DNA of 38,222 bases from Thermus_A sp040290245 (GCF_040290245.1 NZ_PSMQ01000013.1:1-38222); one strand, 5' to 3'. Shown: positions 23,225 to 32,054, counted from the stretch's first letter. Notes: a model not told the origin generated them from the sequence alone. Numbers and translations: made by a program.

Positions 23225-23695
23225 TCATAGAAAGGCGGTCTTAACTGCTCCGGTCATGGATAGGACTAGGCGTAAGGTTCTGTTTCCGTTGGTGAGCCGG
23301 ACCTCAGGGGCGCTTACTCCAGAACCCACAGTAGGGAAGCCCGGACTGATGGCCATGAGCGTTCTGGGATCAAATTCAATCCAGGCTCCAGATGGGACAT
23401 TGCTGAAGGCCAAAGATGAGGGTAGAGTGCGTGTGAGGATTACGGTATAACCCGTGGGCGATGCCTTGCGTTCCACTACGTAGGTGCCCGCGTTCAGGAA
23501 ACGCACCCTACAGTTGTCACCCCAGGAGAGGGCGTTGGTTCGGCAGGTCTGGAGGTCTTGTGAAAAGGTGTTGGCTGCATCCTCTAGGGTCAACTGGCGG
23601 CGCAACCCTCCTACGGTGGAAGCCACCAAGCCTACTAAAATCCCAAAGACCGAAATTACAACGAGAAGTTCCACCAAAGTAAAGCCTCTTTTCAT
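23225..23695 (-). CDS. pilA1: Minor pilin PilA1 (GspH/FimT-like)
   Basis: 156 residues. Leader MKRG then FTLVELLVVISVFGILVGLV, a textbook prepilin site. The domain shows the GspH/FimT pattern (LQTCRTNALSWGDNCRVRF with two Cys). AAGGAGGGG lies six bases before ATG 23695. A small CCCCC/GGGGG hairpin in the leader (about 23732-23746) precedes the SD. First gene of the cluster. Confidence 0.85.
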   Translation of the reverse strand: MKRGFTLVELLVVISVFGILVGLVASTVGGLRRQLTLEDAANTFSQDLQTCRTNALSWGDNCRVRFLNAGTYVVERKASPTGYTVILTRTLPSSLAFSNVPSGAWIEFDPRTLMAISPGFPTVGSGVSAPEVRLTNGNRTLRLVLSMTGAVKTAFL

Positions 23696-24346
23696 GTTGG
23701 CCCCTCCTTATGGGAAAGGGCACATCCCCCAAATGGGGGGTAAGTCCCATGCCGAATCTATGGAGCTTTAACTCACTTCTTGCCCCTCCCGCATCCCCTG
23801 CATAGCCATATACCCTCTTCCCGACACCGACTTTCCTGACCCCTCAGCTCCCAAGGACCAGCCCGTGCGGTGCTTTCCGAAGGAAACATCCTTCAGCTTC
23901 GCCCATCGGCAAGCCACCGGTTCTTGCGCATCCCCACGATTCCCTCATACCCCAGCCGGTGGTCCCTTCCCCGTCCATCCTCCCGCAAGGGACACCTTCT
24001 GGGGACACGGAGAGGACCACCAGATGCAGGCCCCATTGGTCATGGTTGCTTTGGCCCGTTCAGCCGCACAGGGGCTACGTTCCAGGGTCAAACACCGATA
24101 GGATGGTTTTGAAAAGAGGCTTTGAGGTGGGGGCTTGGCGTCAGCCCCATAGGGGCTACCCTGCGGAGGGCCATGGGGGTGGAGACTAGGGACAGGGCCG
24201 TGGCTGTGGTCATGGCACCTGCCAGTAGGTAGGATTGCCAAAGCCCTTTCCAAGTCCCTCGGGTGTATAAGCCCTCCCGGTGCTTGCCCCTTTGGGGCAA
24301 AGCAACGGGCAAGTGCATCAGGGCAAAAAATGCGTTAGGGGTTTTC
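23696..24346. other. Intergenic stretch upstream of the minor-pilin cluster
   Basis: No gene I can support. It holds a degenerate type A repeat (23868-23890), a clear type A variant (24278-24306), and two similar 18-bp imperfect palindromes, CAGCCGCACAGGGGCTAC at 24061-24078 and CAGCCCCATAGGGGCTAC at 24142-24159. An 89-codon minus-strand frame (24088-24357) overlaps the aldo/keto reductase end but has no family resemblance and runs through the hairpin. Confidence 0.5.
24278..24306 (+). repeat. Hairpin repeat, type A long-stem variant
   Basis: CGGTG, stem CTTGCCCC-TTT-GGGGCAAA, then AGCAAC. The flanks of the family are kept while the stem is replaced by a longer, matched one. Confidence 0.65.
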
Positions 24347-25306
24347 TCAGGGGCCATCTGCTTTTGTTTGGAGGATGGTCTCGATCTTGTCCAGGGCCTC
24401 CTTCGGCAGATCCACCCCCGCTGCCCCTAGGCTTTCCTGGATCTGCTCGGGCCGGGTGGCCCCAGTGATGGCGCTGGAGATCCCGGGAAGCCTGAGCACC
24501 CAGGCCAGGGCAAGTTGGGTCCGGGTAAGGCCGAGCTCGTCGGCCACCTCCTTGAGCTTAAGGACCTTCTTGCGGTTTTCCTCGGTGAGGAACCGTTCTG
24601 CGAACTGGGGGTAACGGGCAAAGCGGCTTTCCTCGGGAATGCCCTGGTCGTACCGGCCGGTCAGCATTCCCATGGCAAGGGGGCTCCAGACCACTAAGCC
24701 CATCCCAAACCGCTCCGCCTCGGGCAGGATTTCGTTTTCCACCCGCTCGCGGTAAAGCATGGAGTACTGGGGCTGTTCCACGATGGGGGGGTGGAGGCCG
24801 TTGGCCTTGGCAAAGGCCACCGCCTCAGCGATGCGGGCCGCGGGCCACTCCGAGGTGCCCCAGTAGAGGGCGTACCCCTTCTCCACAATGGTGTGCATGG
24901 CGGAGACGATCTCCTCCATGGGGACCTCGGGGTCGTAGCGATGGGCGAAGAAGAGGTCCACGTAGTCGGTCTTAAGCCGCCGAAGACTTTTGGTAATACT
25001 TTCCAAAAGATGCTTGCGGGAAAGGCCCCGGTCGTTGGGGTCCTCCGACATGGGCCAGTAGGCCTTGGTGGAGAGGACCAGGGTGTGCCGGGGGTAGTCC
25101 TTTAGGATCTCCCCCATCATCTCTTCCGCCAGGCCCCGGGCGTAAACGTCCGCGTTGTCAAAGAAGTTCACCCCGCCCTCATAGGCGATCTTCACAATCT
25201 CGCGGATGGTTTCCTTGTCCTTCACCGCGTCCCCGAAGGTGACCCAGGCTCCCAAGGCGATCTCCGAGACCTTGAGACCCCATTTGCCGAGCTTGCGGTA
25301 GCGCAT
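24347..25306 (-). CDS. Aldo/keto reductase (YghZ/Kv-beta-like)
   Basis: 319 residues, TIM-barrel NADPH-dependent oxidoreductase. Tetrad candidates: D50 (FFDNADVY), Y55, K81 (STKAYW), H122 (FFAHRYDP). The C-terminal NADPH part is SSAITGATRPEQI. The sequence type with LSRKHLLESITKSLRRLKTDYVDL fits the AKR6/voltage-gated-channel-beta-like group. Substrate not predictable. Monocistronic on the minus strand. Confidence 0.88.
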   Translation of the reverse strand: MRYRKLGKWGLKVSEIALGAWVTFGDAVKDKETIREIVKIAYEGGVNFFDNADVYARGLAEEMMGEILKDYPRHTLVLSTKAYWPMSEDPNDRGLSRKHLLESITKSLRRLKTDYVDLFFAHRYDPEVPMEEIVSAMHTIVEKGYALYWGTSEWPAARIAEAVAFAKANGLHPPIVEQPQYSMLYRERVENEILPEAERFGMGLVVWSPLAMGMLTGRYDQGIPEESRFARYPQFAERFLTEENRKKVLKLKEVADELGLTRTQLALAWVLRLPGISSAITGATRPEQIQESLGAAGVDLPKEALDKIETILQTKADGP

Positions 25307-25361
25307 AGCACCTCCCAGGAGACTCTAGCCCATCCCGGGTGAGAAGAATGTGACTGGCTGG

Positions 25362-25565
25362 TCAGTCTTCCGCCTCGAGCGCCCCGCCAGGGGTCTGGAA
25401 GCCGATCCTCCGGTGGGTCCCATCGCAGAAGGGTTTGTTTTCCGAGCCCCCGCAGCGGCAAAGGGCCACCGCGCCCTCCCTGATCTCCTCCTTCTCCCCC
25501 ACCTGGATACGGATCCTTGCCCCGCGTATGACCAGAGGGCCGTTTTCTCGAAGCTCGATTTTCAT
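25362..25565 (-). CDS. CDGSH-type [2Fe-2S] protein
   Basis: 67 residues with the full motif C36-x-C38-x2-S-x3-P-x-C47-D-G-T-H51 (LCRCGGSENKPFCDGTH), giving the three-Cys, one-His cluster of the mitoNEET/NEET family. Role probably electron transfer or cluster storage. ATG 25565 is chosen because TATAAT (25572-25577) ends six bases before it (leaderless). Confidence 0.9.
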   Translation of the reverse strand: MKIELRENGPLVIRGARIRIQVGEKEEIREGAVALCRCGGSENKPFCDGTHRRIGFQTPGGALEAED

Positions 25566-25571
25566 AGGCCT

Positions 25572-25577
25572 ATTATA
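25572..25577 (-). promoter_or_regulatory. Leaderless promoter -10 box of the CDGSH gene
   Basis: A consensus TATAAT on the minus strand, six bases before ATG 25565. No clear -35 box. Confidence 0.6.
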
Positions 25578-25666
25578 CGAAACCCTGCGCCGGCTTTGGA
25601 GCAGCGCCAAGGGCTCAGCCCCGGGTGGCGCAGGGCGCTCGAGTTCGCGGTACACTTTGACTTGAT

Positions 25667-27973
25667 ATGAAAACCTTCCTGCGTGTGTTGGCCGGCCTAG
25701 CCCTGGGGCTTTTGGTCTTGATCGGGCTCCTAGGGCTCTTTGGGTACCTTTACCTCCGTTCCACCTGGCCTCAGGAAACAGGACGCCTGGCCCTCAAGGG
25801 GCTTTCCGCCCCGGTCCTTGTGGAGCGGGACAGGTATGGGGTGGTCCGGGTGAAGGCGGAAAGCCTCGAGGACCTCTTCTTCGCCCAAGGGGTGGTCCAT
25901 GCCCAGGAAAGGCTATGGCAGATGGAGTTCCAGCGCCGCGTGGGCCAGGGGCGGCTTTCCGAGGTCCTGGGGGAGGCCACTTTGGAGGAGGACCGGTTCC
26001 TTAGGACCTGGGGGTTCTATGAGGCAGCGAAGAGCGCCTACGCCCATCTTTACCCCGAGGAAAAGCGGGCGGTGGACGCCTACGTGGCGGGCATCAACGC
26101 CTATCTGACTAGCCGGCCGCCTTTGCCCTTGGAGTTTCGGCTCTTGGGCTTTAGGCCCGAGCCTTGGACAGGGCCTGATGTTTTGGTCTGGGCCAAGATG
26201 ATGAGCTATGACCTCTCCGCCAACTGGGACCGGGAGCTCCTCCGCTACCGGCTTCTCGCCCGGGGGCTTTCCCCGGACCGGATCGCTGAGCTCCTTCCCC
26301 CTTACCCGGAGGACGCCCCCACGATCCTTCGCCACCTTCCGACTAAACCGGCTCAAGGGGAGGAAAAACCCTTAGCCGCCCTTCTGGACCTTTCCCGAAA
26401 GGTCCCTCGCTTCCTCGAGGCCTCCAACAACTGGGTGGTCTCGGGAAGCCGCACGGTCACGGGCAAGCCCTTCCTGGCCGACGACCCCCACCTGGGGCTT
26501 CAGGTCCCCTCCCTCTGGTTCCTGATGGCCCTCGAGGCCCCCGGGTACAAGGCCATCGGGGCCAGCCTTCCCGGGGTGCCCGGGATCGTCATCGGGCGGA
26601 ACGAGCATATCGCCTGGGGGGTGACGAACGTGGGGGCGGATGTCCAGGACCTCTACGTGATGGAGGAAGCCCCGGGGGGGTACCGGTACAAGGGCCGGGT
26701 GGTGCCCTATGGGCTCAGGGAGGAGGTCATCCGCGTCAAGGGGGGGAAGGAGGAAAGGCTTAAGGTCCGGGAGACGGTCTACGGCCCCGTCCTCTCGGAT
26801 GCCCTGAAGGAAAAGCCCGAAAAGCCCCTGGCCCTCCGCTGGGTGAGCCTGGATGAGGAGGACCACCTCCTCATGAGTTACCTAGGGGTTAACCGGGCGA
26901 AAAACTGGGAGGAGTTTCAAAAAGCGCTTTCCTACTACTCCGCCCCCAGCCAGAACTTCGTCTATGCGGACGTGGAGGGGAACATCGGCTATATGGCCCC
27001 TGGGAGGTTCCCCATCCGCAAGCCGGGCCACAGTGGGCTTTACCCGGTGCCGGGAACGGGGGAGTGGGACTGGCAGGGCTTTGTGCCCTTTGAGGCCTGG
27101 CCGCGCGTCTTTAACCCCAAGGAGGGGTACGTGGTCACCGCCAACCACCGGGTGACCCCCCCCGGCTACCCCTACACCCTGGCCCTGGAGTGGGCCGAAC
27201 CCTACCGGGCCCGGCGGATAGAGGAGATGCTCCTTGCCAAGGAGAGGCTGGGCCTAGAGGACATGAAGGCCATCCAGCTGGACCAGACCTCCCTGCTCTT
27301 TCGGGACTTCCGCCCGGTCCTTCAGGCCCTTACCCCGCTTTCCGAGAAAGGCCGCACCTGGCGGGACCGCCTGCTCGCCTGGGACGGGCGGATGGAGGCC
27401 TCCTCCCTCGAGGCCACGGCCTTTGCCCTTTGGTACACCGAGCTGACCCGCCTACCGGCCCGGGAGGTGGGCCAGGCCTATTGGGACGAGCCCCGCTACC
27501 TCCTGAAGGCCCTGAAGGAGGGGGACAAAAACTGCGACCAGCCCGAAACGGAGTACCAAGAGACCTGCTTGGACTTCGCCGCCTTGGCCCTGGAGCGGGC
27601 CCTAGGCCGGTTTGCACGCCTCCCCTCCTGGGGAGAGGTCCACCAGGCCACCTTCCGGCACCCGGTCCTCTCCCACACCCCCTTGGCCCGCTTCGTCGAG
27701 CGAGGGGTGGCCTTTGGGGGGGACCGGTACACGGTCAACGTGGGCCCCTTTGACCCCAGGACGCTCCGGATGACCAAGGGCCCCAGCTACCGCCAGATCG
27801 TGGACCTTTCCGACCCCGAGGCCTCCTGGTTCCTCCACCCCATGGGCCAGTCGGGCCACCTCCTCACCCCCCATTTTGCCGATCTCCTTCCCCTATGGGG
27901 AAAAGGGGCCTACCTGCCCATGCGCTTCGCCGAGCCCCCGAGGAAGCAGCTCGTCCTGGAGCCTTTGCGCTAG
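25667..27973 (+). CDS. Penicillin acylase family Ntn-hydrolase
   Basis: 768 residues. An N-terminal hydrophobic helix (VLAGLALGLLVLIGLLGLFGYLYL) is a signal anchor or uncleaved signal, so the enzyme faces outside. The alpha subunit region is followed by the autoprocessing site before S253 (SNNWVVSGSRTVTGKPFLADDPHL), whose Ser becomes the N-terminal nucleophile of the beta subunit. Thermus penicillin acylases prefer long acyl chains, so a natural role on acyl-homoserine lactones or lipids is possible (inference). Confidence 0.9.
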   Translation: MKTFLRVLAGLALGLLVLIGLLGLFGYLYLRSTWPQETGRLALKGLSAPVLVERDRYGVVRVKAESLEDLFFAQGVVHAQERLWQMEFQRRVGQGRLSEVLGEATLEEDRFLRTWGFYEAAKSAYAHLYPEEKRAVDAYVAGINAYLTSRPPLPLEFRLLGFRPEPWTGPDVLVWAKMMSYDLSANWDRELLRYRLLARGLSPDRIAELLPPYPEDAPTILRHLPTKPAQGEEKPLAALLDLSRKVPRFLEASNNWVVSGSRTVTGKPFLADDPHLGLQVPSLWFLMALEAPGYKAIGASLPGVPGIVIGRNEHIAWGVTNVGADVQDLYVMEEAPGGYRYKGRVVPYGLREEVIRVKGGKEERLKVRETVYGPVLSDALKEKPEKPLALRWVSLDEEDHLLMSYLGVNRAKNWEEFQKALSYYSAPSQNFVYADVEGNIGYMAPGRFPIRKPGHSGLYPVPGTGEWDWQGFVPFEAWPRVFNPKEGYVVTANHRVTPPGYPYTLALEWAEPYRARRIEEMLLAKERLGLEDMKAIQLDQTSLLFRDFRPVLQALTPLSEKGRTWRDRLLAWDGRMEASSLEATAFALWYTELTRLPAREVGQAYWDEPRYLLKALKEGDKNCDQPETEYQETCLDFAALALERALGRFARLPSWGEVHQATFRHPVLSHTPLARFVERGVAFGGDRYTVNVGPFDPRTLRMTKGPSYRQIVDLSDPEASWFLHPMGQSGHLLTPHFADLLPLWGKGAYLPMRFAEPPRKQLVLEPLR

Positions 27974-30063
27974 TCCTCACCCCCGTTTTCCAGGGCCTGG
28001 AAGTGGGCTAAAGCCTCTTTCACCCGGGCGTGGAAGCCCATGAAGCCCTGGGGGCGCATGCCGAAAAGGAGCTCGATCGCCTGGTCCACGTTCTTCACCG
28101 CGTAGAGGTGGAACTGTCCCCTTTCCACCGCCTCCACCACCTCCCGCCTCAGGGTAAGGTGGCGGAGGTTGGCCTCGGGGAGGACCACCCCCTGGGTGTT
28201 CGTAAGGCCTTGGAGCTGGCAGAGCTGGTAAAACCCCTCCACCTTCTCCGCCACCCGGCCCACCGCCAGGACCCGGCCCGTCTGGTCGATCGCCCCCGTG
28301 ACCGCCAAATCCTGCCGTAGGGGGAGGCCGCTGATGGCGGAAAGGACCGCGAGGAGCTCCGCGAGCCCCGCTGAATCCCCCTCGAGGCCCCCGTAGTTCT
28401 GTTCGAAGACCAGGCTGACGGTGGCGGAAAGCGCCCCCACCTCCGAATAGGTGCCCCGGAGGTAGCCGGCCAGGGTCAGCACGGCCTTGTGGAAGAGCTG
28501 CCCCCCCAGGCCCACCTCCCGGTCAATGGAGAGGACCCCCTCCCGTCCCGGGGCGGCCCGGGCGGTGATCCGGACCACCCTTCCCTGGGGAATGGGGCCC
28601 TCCAGGACCACCAGGCCGTTGATCTCCCCCACGGCCAGGCCCCGGGTGGAGAGGGTGAGCACCCCCTCTTCCACCTCCCTCCGGTAGGTCTCCTCCTCCA
28701 GGGCAAACCGCTCCTCCCTAGCCCTTAAGGCCTTTTCCACCCCTTCTCGGCCCACCGGGTCCTGGTGGGCCTGGGCCTCTTTGGCGAGGTCCAGAAGGTA
28801 GAAGAGGCGGGCGTCCATCCGGTCTAGGTGCTCCGCCCGCCGCCGGGCCTCGTCCACGAGGGCGGCGAGCCCATACGGGGTGAGGCGGACGCCCTGGGCC
28901 TCGAGGAAGCCTCCAAGCTGGGCGGCGTTTTCCTCGGTATAGGGTAGATCAGGACTGAACTCCACGCGGATCTTGAACAGTTCTAAAAACTCCTCGTCCT
29001 CCTCCAATAGGGCAAAGACCTCCGGCGGACCCACCAGGAAGACCTGGGCGGTGAGGGGGGCGGGCCTGATCTTTGGCCCCTTGGCCTCCAGGCGCCGGAT
29101 GGGCTCCACCTCCTTCTGCCTTAGGGCCTGTTTGAGCAGGGGGTAGCTCCCGTACTCCAGCACCTTGGCCGCCTCGAGGACCAGAAACCCCCCGGTGGCC
29201 CGGTGGAGGGCCCCCGCCTGGAGGAGGCCTAAGTGGGTGGAAACCCCCCCGTCCTTCTGCTCGTACTCCAGATGGCCAAAAAGCCTTTCCGGAGTGGGGA
29301 TGGGCTCATAGACCAGCCTTTCCTTCTCCTCCACAAGAAGCCGGGGCAGGACCTCCTCCAGGACCACCTCCTCTTCCAGGGCCGCGGCCAGGAGGAGGCG
29401 CTCAAAGAGCCAGTCCAGATACCGGCCCGCCTGGGGGAAGGCCTTCTTGAGCCGCTCCACCCTGGGGGCCAGAAGGCGTTCGGCGTACCCCCGGCGTAGG
29501 GCCGCCACCTCCGCCTGGGCTTTCTGGGCGGCCTCGAGGTAGGCCAAAACCGTCTCCTCCAACCTCAGGGAAAGCTCGGTGGGCAAGGGGCCCTGGCCGG
29601 AAAGCTTAAGCCCCTCCTCGTTCTCCTCCAAGATGTACCCGTGGCGCTGGGCCTCCTCGGCCAGGGCTTGTAGCAGCCTTTCCGCCTCCCTCCGGTGCCG
29701 GGCCTCCGCCAAGGTCTTGGCGTAGAGGAAGGCCCGCTCCCGGAAGAGGGCGGGGGAGAACTCGCCAAGAAGGGCCTCCACCCCTTCCAGAAGCCCCCGG
29801 CCCGCCCCCGGGGGAAGGAGGACCGGGGCCCCCTCGTTTCCCAAGGGAAGGTAGACCAGGTCCAAGGCCTCCACGGGCCGGGTTTTAAGGAGGGCCTCGA
29901 GGTGGTGGCGTTTGCCCAGGCCGCTTGGGCCCACCAAATAGGCGTGGGCCTTGAGCCTTAGGGCGTCCTCGAGGGCCCTAAGGGCCCGCTCCTGTCCAAA
30001 GAAGGGCCGGGGGGGTTTGGGGTGGATGGGGGGGGTGGACCACTGGACCGCCCGCACCTGCAT
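27970..30063 (-). CDS. lonC: LonC, ATP-independent Lon-like protease
   Basis: 697 residues with degenerate AAA part, coiled-coil insertion and C-terminal Lon protease domain. Catalytic dyad S564 (GLEGDSAGLAELL) and K607 (GRVAEKVEGFY), 43 residues apart as in Meiothermus LonC. The nucleotide site looks broken: the P-loop reads VGPSGLGKRH (Arg for Thr/Ser) and the Walker B place reads GGFLVLEAAKVL. Sequence features such as PFFGQERA and GGQLFHKAVLTLAGYLR match MtaLonC from memory. It would degrade unfolded proteins without ATP. ATG 30063 lies seven bases after TATAGT. Confidence 0.88.
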   Translation of the reverse strand: MQVRAVQWSTPPIHPKPPRPFFGQERALRALEDALRLKAHAYLVGPSGLGKRHHLEALLKTRPVEALDLVYLPLGNEGAPVLLPPGAGRGLLEGVEALLGEFSPALFRERAFLYAKTLAEARHRREAERLLQALAEEAQRHGYILEENEEGLKLSGQGPLPTELSLRLEETVLAYLEAAQKAQAEVAALRRGYAERLLAPRVERLKKAFPQAGRYLDWLFERLLLAAALEEEVVLEEVLPRLLVEEKERLVYEPIPTPERLFGHLEYEQKDGGVSTHLGLLQAGALHRATGGFLVLEAAKVLEYGSYPLLKQALRQKEVEPIRRLEAKGPKIRPAPLTAQVFLVGPPEVFALLEEDEEFLELFKIRVEFSPDLPYTEENAAQLGGFLEAQGVRLTPYGLAALVDEARRRAEHLDRMDARLFYLLDLAKEAQAHQDPVGREGVEKALRAREERFALEEETYRREVEEGVLTLSTRGLAVGEINGLVVLEGPIPQGRVVRITARAAPGREGVLSIDREVGLGGQLFHKAVLTLAGYLRGTYSEVGALSATVSLVFEQNYGGLEGDSAGLAELLAVLSAISGLPLRQDLAVTGAIDQTGRVLAVGRVAEKVEGFYQLCQLQGLTNTQGVVLPEANLRHLTLRREVVEAVERGQFHLYAVKNVDQAIELLFGMRPQGFMGFHARVKEALAHFQALENGGED

Positions 30064-30070
30064 GGCCTCT

Positions 30071-30078
30071 ACTATACT
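30071..30078. promoter_or_regulatory. Overlapping divergent -10 boxes of lonC and glgC
   Basis: ACTATACT reads as TATACT on the plus strand (30073-30078, toward glgC) and TATAGT on the minus strand (30076-30071, seven bases before the lonC ATG). The two -10 boxes share four base pairs. Confidence 0.6.
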
Positions 30079-30099
30079 GGGGCCAAAGGGGGGATCTTC

Positions 30100-31341
30100 G
30101 TGAAGCCTCGAGTCTTGGGAATGATTCTGGCGGGAGGCCAGGGAAGCCGTCTATACCCCCTCACGGCTAAACGGGCCAAGCCCGCGGTGCCCTTCGGGGC
30201 CAAGTACCGGATCATCGATTTTGTATTAAACAACTTTGTCAACTCCGGGATTTACGGGATCTACGTCCTCACCCAGTTCAAGGCCCAGTCCCTCACCGAG
30301 CATATCCAGCGCTACTGGCGCTTCGGGGCCTTTTTGGATGACCATTTTATCCTCCTGGTGCCCGCCCAGATGTACCGGTATGAGGAGCTGGGCCCCGTCT
30401 GGTACCGGGGCACCGCGGACGCGATCTATCAGAACCTCCACCTGGTCCACAACCATGCCCCCGAGGCGGTGGCCATCTTCGGGGGGGACCACATCTTCAA
30501 GATGAACGTCATGCACATGGTGGAGTACCACCTGGAAAAAAGGGCGGACATCACCGTTGCCGCGTATCCGGTTCCCCTGAAGGAGGCGGGCCGTTTCGGC
30601 GTCCTCCAGGTGGACGCCGGGTGGCGCATCACCGAGTTCCAGGAGAAGCCCCAGAACCCTAGGCCCATCCCCAGCCGGCCGGAGTGGGCCTTGGCCTCCA
30701 TGGGGAACTACCTCTTCCGCACCGAGGCGCTGTTTGAGCTCTTGGAGGCGGATGCCAAGGACACCACGAGCAGCCACGACTTCGGAAAGGACATCCTTCC
30801 CCGCGCCTTGAAGGAGGGGTACAGCGTCTACGCCTACGACTTCCGCCGCAACCCCATCCCCGGCCAGGAGGGGGAGAACACCTACTGGCGGGACGTGGGG
30901 ACCCTGGACGCCTACTTTGAAGCCAGCATGGACCTGGTCAAGGTGGTGCCGGAGTTTGACCTCTTCAACCCAGAATGGCCCTTGCGCACCGCCAACCTCT
31001 TCAGCCCCCCGGCCAAGTTCGTCCACGAGACGGGGGAGCGGGTGGGCCGGGCCCTGAATAGCCTTCTGGCGGGTGGGGTGATCGTGAGCGGGGGGACGGT
31101 GCGGGAAAGCGTCCTTTTCCGGCGGGTCCGGGTGAACTCCTACGCCTTGGTGGAGCGCTCTGTCCTTTTCGACGACGTGGAGGTGGGCCGGTACTGCCGG
31201 ATCAAGAACGCCATCGTGGACAAGAACGTCAAGATCCCACCCCATACCGAGATCGGCTACGACCTGGAGGAGGACCGGGCCCGGGGGTTCACGGTGACCC
31301 CCGAGGGGGTGGTGGTGGTGCCCAAGGGGTATCGGTTTTGA
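30100..31341 (+). CDS. glgC: Glucose-1-phosphate adenylyltransferase
   Basis: 413 residues: MILAGGQGSRLYPLTAKRAKPAVPFGAKYRIIDF (nucleotide and pyrophosphorylase motif; quoted family block), GTADAIYQNL, FGGDHIF, a FQEKPQNP segment, and a C-terminal left-handed beta-helix. It makes ADP-glucose for glgA 2 kb downstream. GTG 30100 is chosen over earlier frame because AAAGGGGGG precedes it and the protein then starts VKPRVLGMILAGG. Confidence 0.95.
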   Translation: MKPRVLGMILAGGQGSRLYPLTAKRAKPAVPFGAKYRIIDFVLNNFVNSGIYGIYVLTQFKAQSLTEHIQRYWRFGAFLDDHFILLVPAQMYRYEELGPVWYRGTADAIYQNLHLVHNHAPEAVAIFGGDHIFKMNVMHMVEYHLEKRADITVAAYPVPLKEAGRFGVLQVDAGWRITEFQEKPQNPRPIPSRPEWALASMGNYLFRTEALFELLEADAKDTTSSHDFGKDILPRALKEGYSVYAYDFRRNPIPGQEGENTYWRDVGTLDAYFEASMDLVKVVPEFDLFNPEWPLRTANLFSPPAKFVHETGERVGRALNSLLAGGVIVSGGTVRESVLFRRVRVNSYALVERSVLFDDVEVGRYCRIKNAIVDKNVKIPPHTEIGYDLEEDRARGFTVTPEGVVVVPKGYRF

Positions 31342-31343
31342 GC

Positions 31344-32051
31344 ATGGAGCATCCGGGTAAAGCCTTCTACCGCCTGAGCCGGCTTAAGCCAGGGGACGAG
31401 CTGCCCATGAGGAAGCTCCCCGCGGCCAAGGTCTACGCCACCCCTTTGGAGACCCAGGCCCTTCCCCCGCCCCGCCTGGAAGGGGGGGCACCCTTGTGGC
31501 GGGTTCTGGCCCGGCTTGCCCCTAGGCTTCCCGAGGTGGGCTCCTCCTTGAGCCTGGCGGAGGTTTCCCAGCTCTTGATGGCTTTGGCCTCGCGCAACAG
31601 CGAGGCTCTGGGCCAGAAGGATCAGGGCCGCCTCTACCCCTCCGCCGGCGGGGCCTACCCCCTTGAGGCCTACCTGGTGGTCCAGGAGGTCCAAGGGGTC
31701 TTCCCAGGGGTCTACCACTACTTCCCCAAGGAGCACCAGCTTTTTCAGATCGCCCCCAGGCCGGACTTCCTCCGGCTCAAGGCCGCCCTTTTGGACCTTC
31801 CCCTGGAAAAGGCCGCCGCCCTCCTGGTCCTTACGCTGGTTCCAGAGCGAAGCGCCGCGCTGTTTGGCCTTAGGGGGTATCGGTACGCCCTCTTGGAGGC
31901 GGGGTACGCCGCGGGCCTCCTCCTCCTGGCCGCCACGGGGCTTGGGGTGGCGGCCTACCCCGCCGAGACCTTTTACGATGAGGAGGTGGGCCAGGTCCTC
32001 GGCCTCAAGGAGGGCGAGTACACTGGCCTAGTGATTCTTCTTGGGCGTTGA
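31344..32051 (+). CDS. SagB-like nitroreductase-family oxidoreductase
   Basis: About 235 residues. FMN nitroreductase fold of the SagB/ThcOx group: RLYPSAGGAYPLEAYLVV, VYHYFPKEHQLFQI, LEAGYAAGLLLLAATGLGVAAYPAETF. SagB proteins oxidise azoline rings in some peptide pathways, but no cyclodehydratase gene is nearby, so this is probably a general flavin oxidoreductase. ATG 31344 lies two bases after the glgC stop. Confidence 0.82.
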   Translation: MEHPGKAFYRLSRLKPGDELPMRKLPAAKVYATPLETQALPPPRLEGGAPLWRVLARLAPRLPEVGSSLSLAEVSQLLMALASRNSEALGQKDQGRLYPSAGGAYPLEAYLVVQEVQGVFPGVYHYFPKEHQLFQIAPRPDFLRLKAALLDLPLEKAAALLVLTLVPERSAALFGLRGYRYALLEAGYAAGLLLLAATGLGVAAYPAETFYDEEVGQVLGLKEGEYTGLVILLGR

Positions 32052-32054
32052 TTT

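Noticed and set aside
24061..24159. CRISPR remnant (two similar palindromic units)
   Set aside because: Only two units, 18 bp matching, with about 63 bp between them and unequal flanks; no cas gene in the window.
24088..24357. 89-codon minus-strand frame after the aldo/keto reductase
   Set aside because: No family resemblance, no SD, translated through a hairpin repeat, and the composition fits non-coding DNA. Left as unexplained intergenic.
30226..31245. 339-codon minus-strand frame opposite glgC
   Set aside because: Antisense shadow of a well-recognised GlgC; composition typical of such shadows.
31344..32051. Azole-modified peptide (SagB) biosynthesis cluster
   Set aside because: Only the flavoenzyme is present; no cyclodehydratase, precursor or transporter nearby, and the gene is within a glycogen operon.
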